From an uncultured Eubacterium sp. (lineage in GTDB: Bacteria > Bacillota > Clostridia > Lachnospirales > Lachnospiraceae), in assembly GCA_910577225.1 (NCBI GenBank), contig CAJTMV010000070.1, positions 1 through 6,090 on the forward strand: 6,090 bases of DNA. The letters run 5' to 3'. The stretch's first letter is position 1; every line of letters begins with the position of its first letter. A program made the translations under genes and the position numbers. The notes under the pieces were generated by a model that had not been told where the DNA came from, searched no databases, and saw nothing but the letters and a program-made list of their open reading frames with translations. Positions 4,993-6,090 of the stretch are shown here, piece by piece.

Positions 4993-6090
4993 TTACAATT
5001 CATTGATCGTTGCTGTAACCGGCATATTTCTAATCCGCTTTGCAGGTGCATATACTGCTGCCGCCGCAGAAACTATATCGAATACTACAATAACAGCAAT
5101 CAAAACGATCGGCAGACTCCACTGGCTTCCAAAAAACCGTGTAACCAATTTCACATACAAAAAGCGGCTTAAAACAATTCCTATGCCACTGCCAACTATA
5201 AGACCAGAGATAGCGTAAGTAAAGGCTTCCGCAGCAATCATTCGGGTAAGCTGTTTCCCATCCATACCAACCGCTCTCATAGCTCCATACTGCTTTATTC
5301 GGGCAGTTACACTCATAGAAATGCTGTTGATAATATTAAACAGCGTAATCATGGCAATGATTGCCATAAAACTATACAACAGAAATTTTACAGCCAGATA
5401 GGTATTGGCATCTTCCTGATTCCGTTGACGATGATCCTCAAAAATAACATTGCTTTCCGTAAGACTGTTGATTTGTTTTACCGTTTCATCCGCAGCCTTG
5501 CTGCTTAATTGTATCCCTATCATACTGTAATTCTGTTCCCCTGTCAGCCGGGCAAAAGTTTCCTGTGAGCAAATTATGCTGTATTCGCTGGGATACAGCC
5601 CACTGGATATGCCGCATACAACCTCAATCTCCTGTCCCGCCACCTGAATGATGTCTCCAACTTTTATCGGATTATCTTTATTCAAAACTGTCATAGCCTT
5701 GCCGCTGTCCCCATAAACTTCCGATAAATTTCCCTGCACAAGACTATCCTCTGCACAGTCCAGCATATACTGGCTGTATGACGTTATATTTACATGATTA
5801 ATCTCCTGCTGCAAAGAAGTAGCCGGAACATTCTCCATGTAGGAACTGCCCCAAATATGCTCTACACCAGTAATCTCGCTGACAGCATCACTTAAACCCT
5901 GATCCAGTACACACTCATTTGCATAGCCGGTAAGGGTAATATCCGCTTGCCATGACCGCATTGAGGGAAGCAGCTCATGCGCAAAATCCAACCCTACTGA
6001 AATGCAAAGAAATAGTATAATACTGAGTGAAAAGCTGGCTGTCAATAAAAACCAGTTTTTCTTAGATGTCGTTGCATGGTGGATACCCAA
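4993..6090 (-). CDS. FtsX/MacB-type ABC transporter permease, 5' end outside the window
   Basis: The C-terminal 365 residues of an ABC permease that works with a separate ATPase, not in the window. A membrane helix at about 14-34 is followed by a roughly 200-residue extracytoplasmic domain (about 35-232) and three C-terminal helices (about 233-256, 286-310, 326-348), the MacB_PCD plus FtsX arrangement. The cytoplasmic ARIKQYGAMRAVGMDGKQLTRMIAAEA segment (263-289) is the conserved FtsX coupling region, and the end KRIRNMPVTATINEL is typical. The frame is open to the window edge; the codon there is TTG and is probably internal. The LGIHHATTSKKNWFLLTASFSLSIILF opening resembles the linker into the second module of two-module FtsX permeases of about 800 residues, as I recall them, so a large N-terminal part is probably missing. 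Such permeases act in export of, or resistance to, peptide antibiotics, lipoproteins or other envelope substrates. The stop is TAA, followed by the 19-bp hairpin. Confidence 0.88.
   Translation of the reverse strand: MGIHHATTSKKNWFLLTASFSLSIILFLCISVGLDFAHELLPSMRSWQADITLTGYANECVLDQGLSDAVSEITGVEHIWGSSYMENVPATSLQQEINHVNITSYSQYMLDCAEDSLVQGNLSEVYGDSGKAMTVLNKDNPIKVGDIIQVAGQEIEVVCGISSGLYPSEYSIICSQETFARLTGEQNYSMIGIQLSSKAADETVKQINSLTESNVIFEDHRQRNQEDANTYLAVKFLLYSFMAIIAMITLFNIINSISMSVTARIKQYGAMRAVGMDGKQLTRMIAAEAFTYAISGLIVGSGIGIVLSRFLYVKLVTRFFGSQWSLPIVLIAVIVVFDIVSAAAAVYAPAKRIRNMPVTATINEL

Noticed and set aside
4885..5218. Plus-strand frames opposite the end of the FtsX permease gene
   Set aside because: Antisense shadows crossing a strong hairpin and a convincing permease C-terminus; no ribosome-binding sites.

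Overview
The window looks like accessory DNA from a low-G+C Gram-positive bacterium, most likely a gut-type clostridium (Lachnospiraceae or a relative). The grounds are strong AGGAGG-type ribosome-binding sites before every gene, TATAAT-type promoters, one TTG start codon, and the protein families present. The species assignment is inference; no RNA gene, CRISPR array, transposase or tRNA was seen.

Left part (about 1-1206): a radical SAM gene on the minus strand (163-627) is cut off at about half its expected length. It is divergent from a small HxlR-family regulator gene on the plus strand (877-1206). The 249-base region between them holds a promoter for each gene, a TGTACT-N7-AGTACA dyad over the regulator's promoter, and a two-tier nested inverted repeat in the radical SAM leader. 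To the left of the broken gene, an unrelated minus-strand reading frame runs off the window edge, so a recombination or deletion junction probably lies near position 150-165.

Central part (1282-4777, all minus strand, read right to left): a four-gene operon consisting of an OmpR/PhoB response regulator, a BcrA/LanF-type ABC ATPase, a six-helix ABC-2 permease and a short histidine kinase. The ATPase and permease genes overlap by 8 bases; the other gaps are 60-64 bases. A near-consensus promoter (TTGAGG, 17 bases, TATAAT) precedes the regulator gene, with a perfect 15-base dyad at its -10 box. The ATPase has Glu in place of the Q-loop Gln, as in the 'E-loop' of lantibiotic-immunity ATPases. The likely job is self-regulated detoxification or sensing of a cell-envelope peptide antibiotic (bacitracin or lantibiotic type). 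The kinase has almost no extracytoplasmic part, so the ligand is probably sensed within the membrane or through the transporter.

Right part (4689-6090): a 304-base spacer with the operon promoter, a 15-base Fur-box-like dyad and a striking 19-bp perfect inverted repeat. These are followed by the 3' part of a minus-strand FtsX/MacB-type ABC permease gene that continues past the right edge. The window therefore joins two different classes of ABC export machinery head to tail. No wholly new system is evident. The items most worth following up are the E-loop transporter with its flanking two-component genes, the HxlR switch region, the truncation junction, and the two dyads after the FtsX permease.
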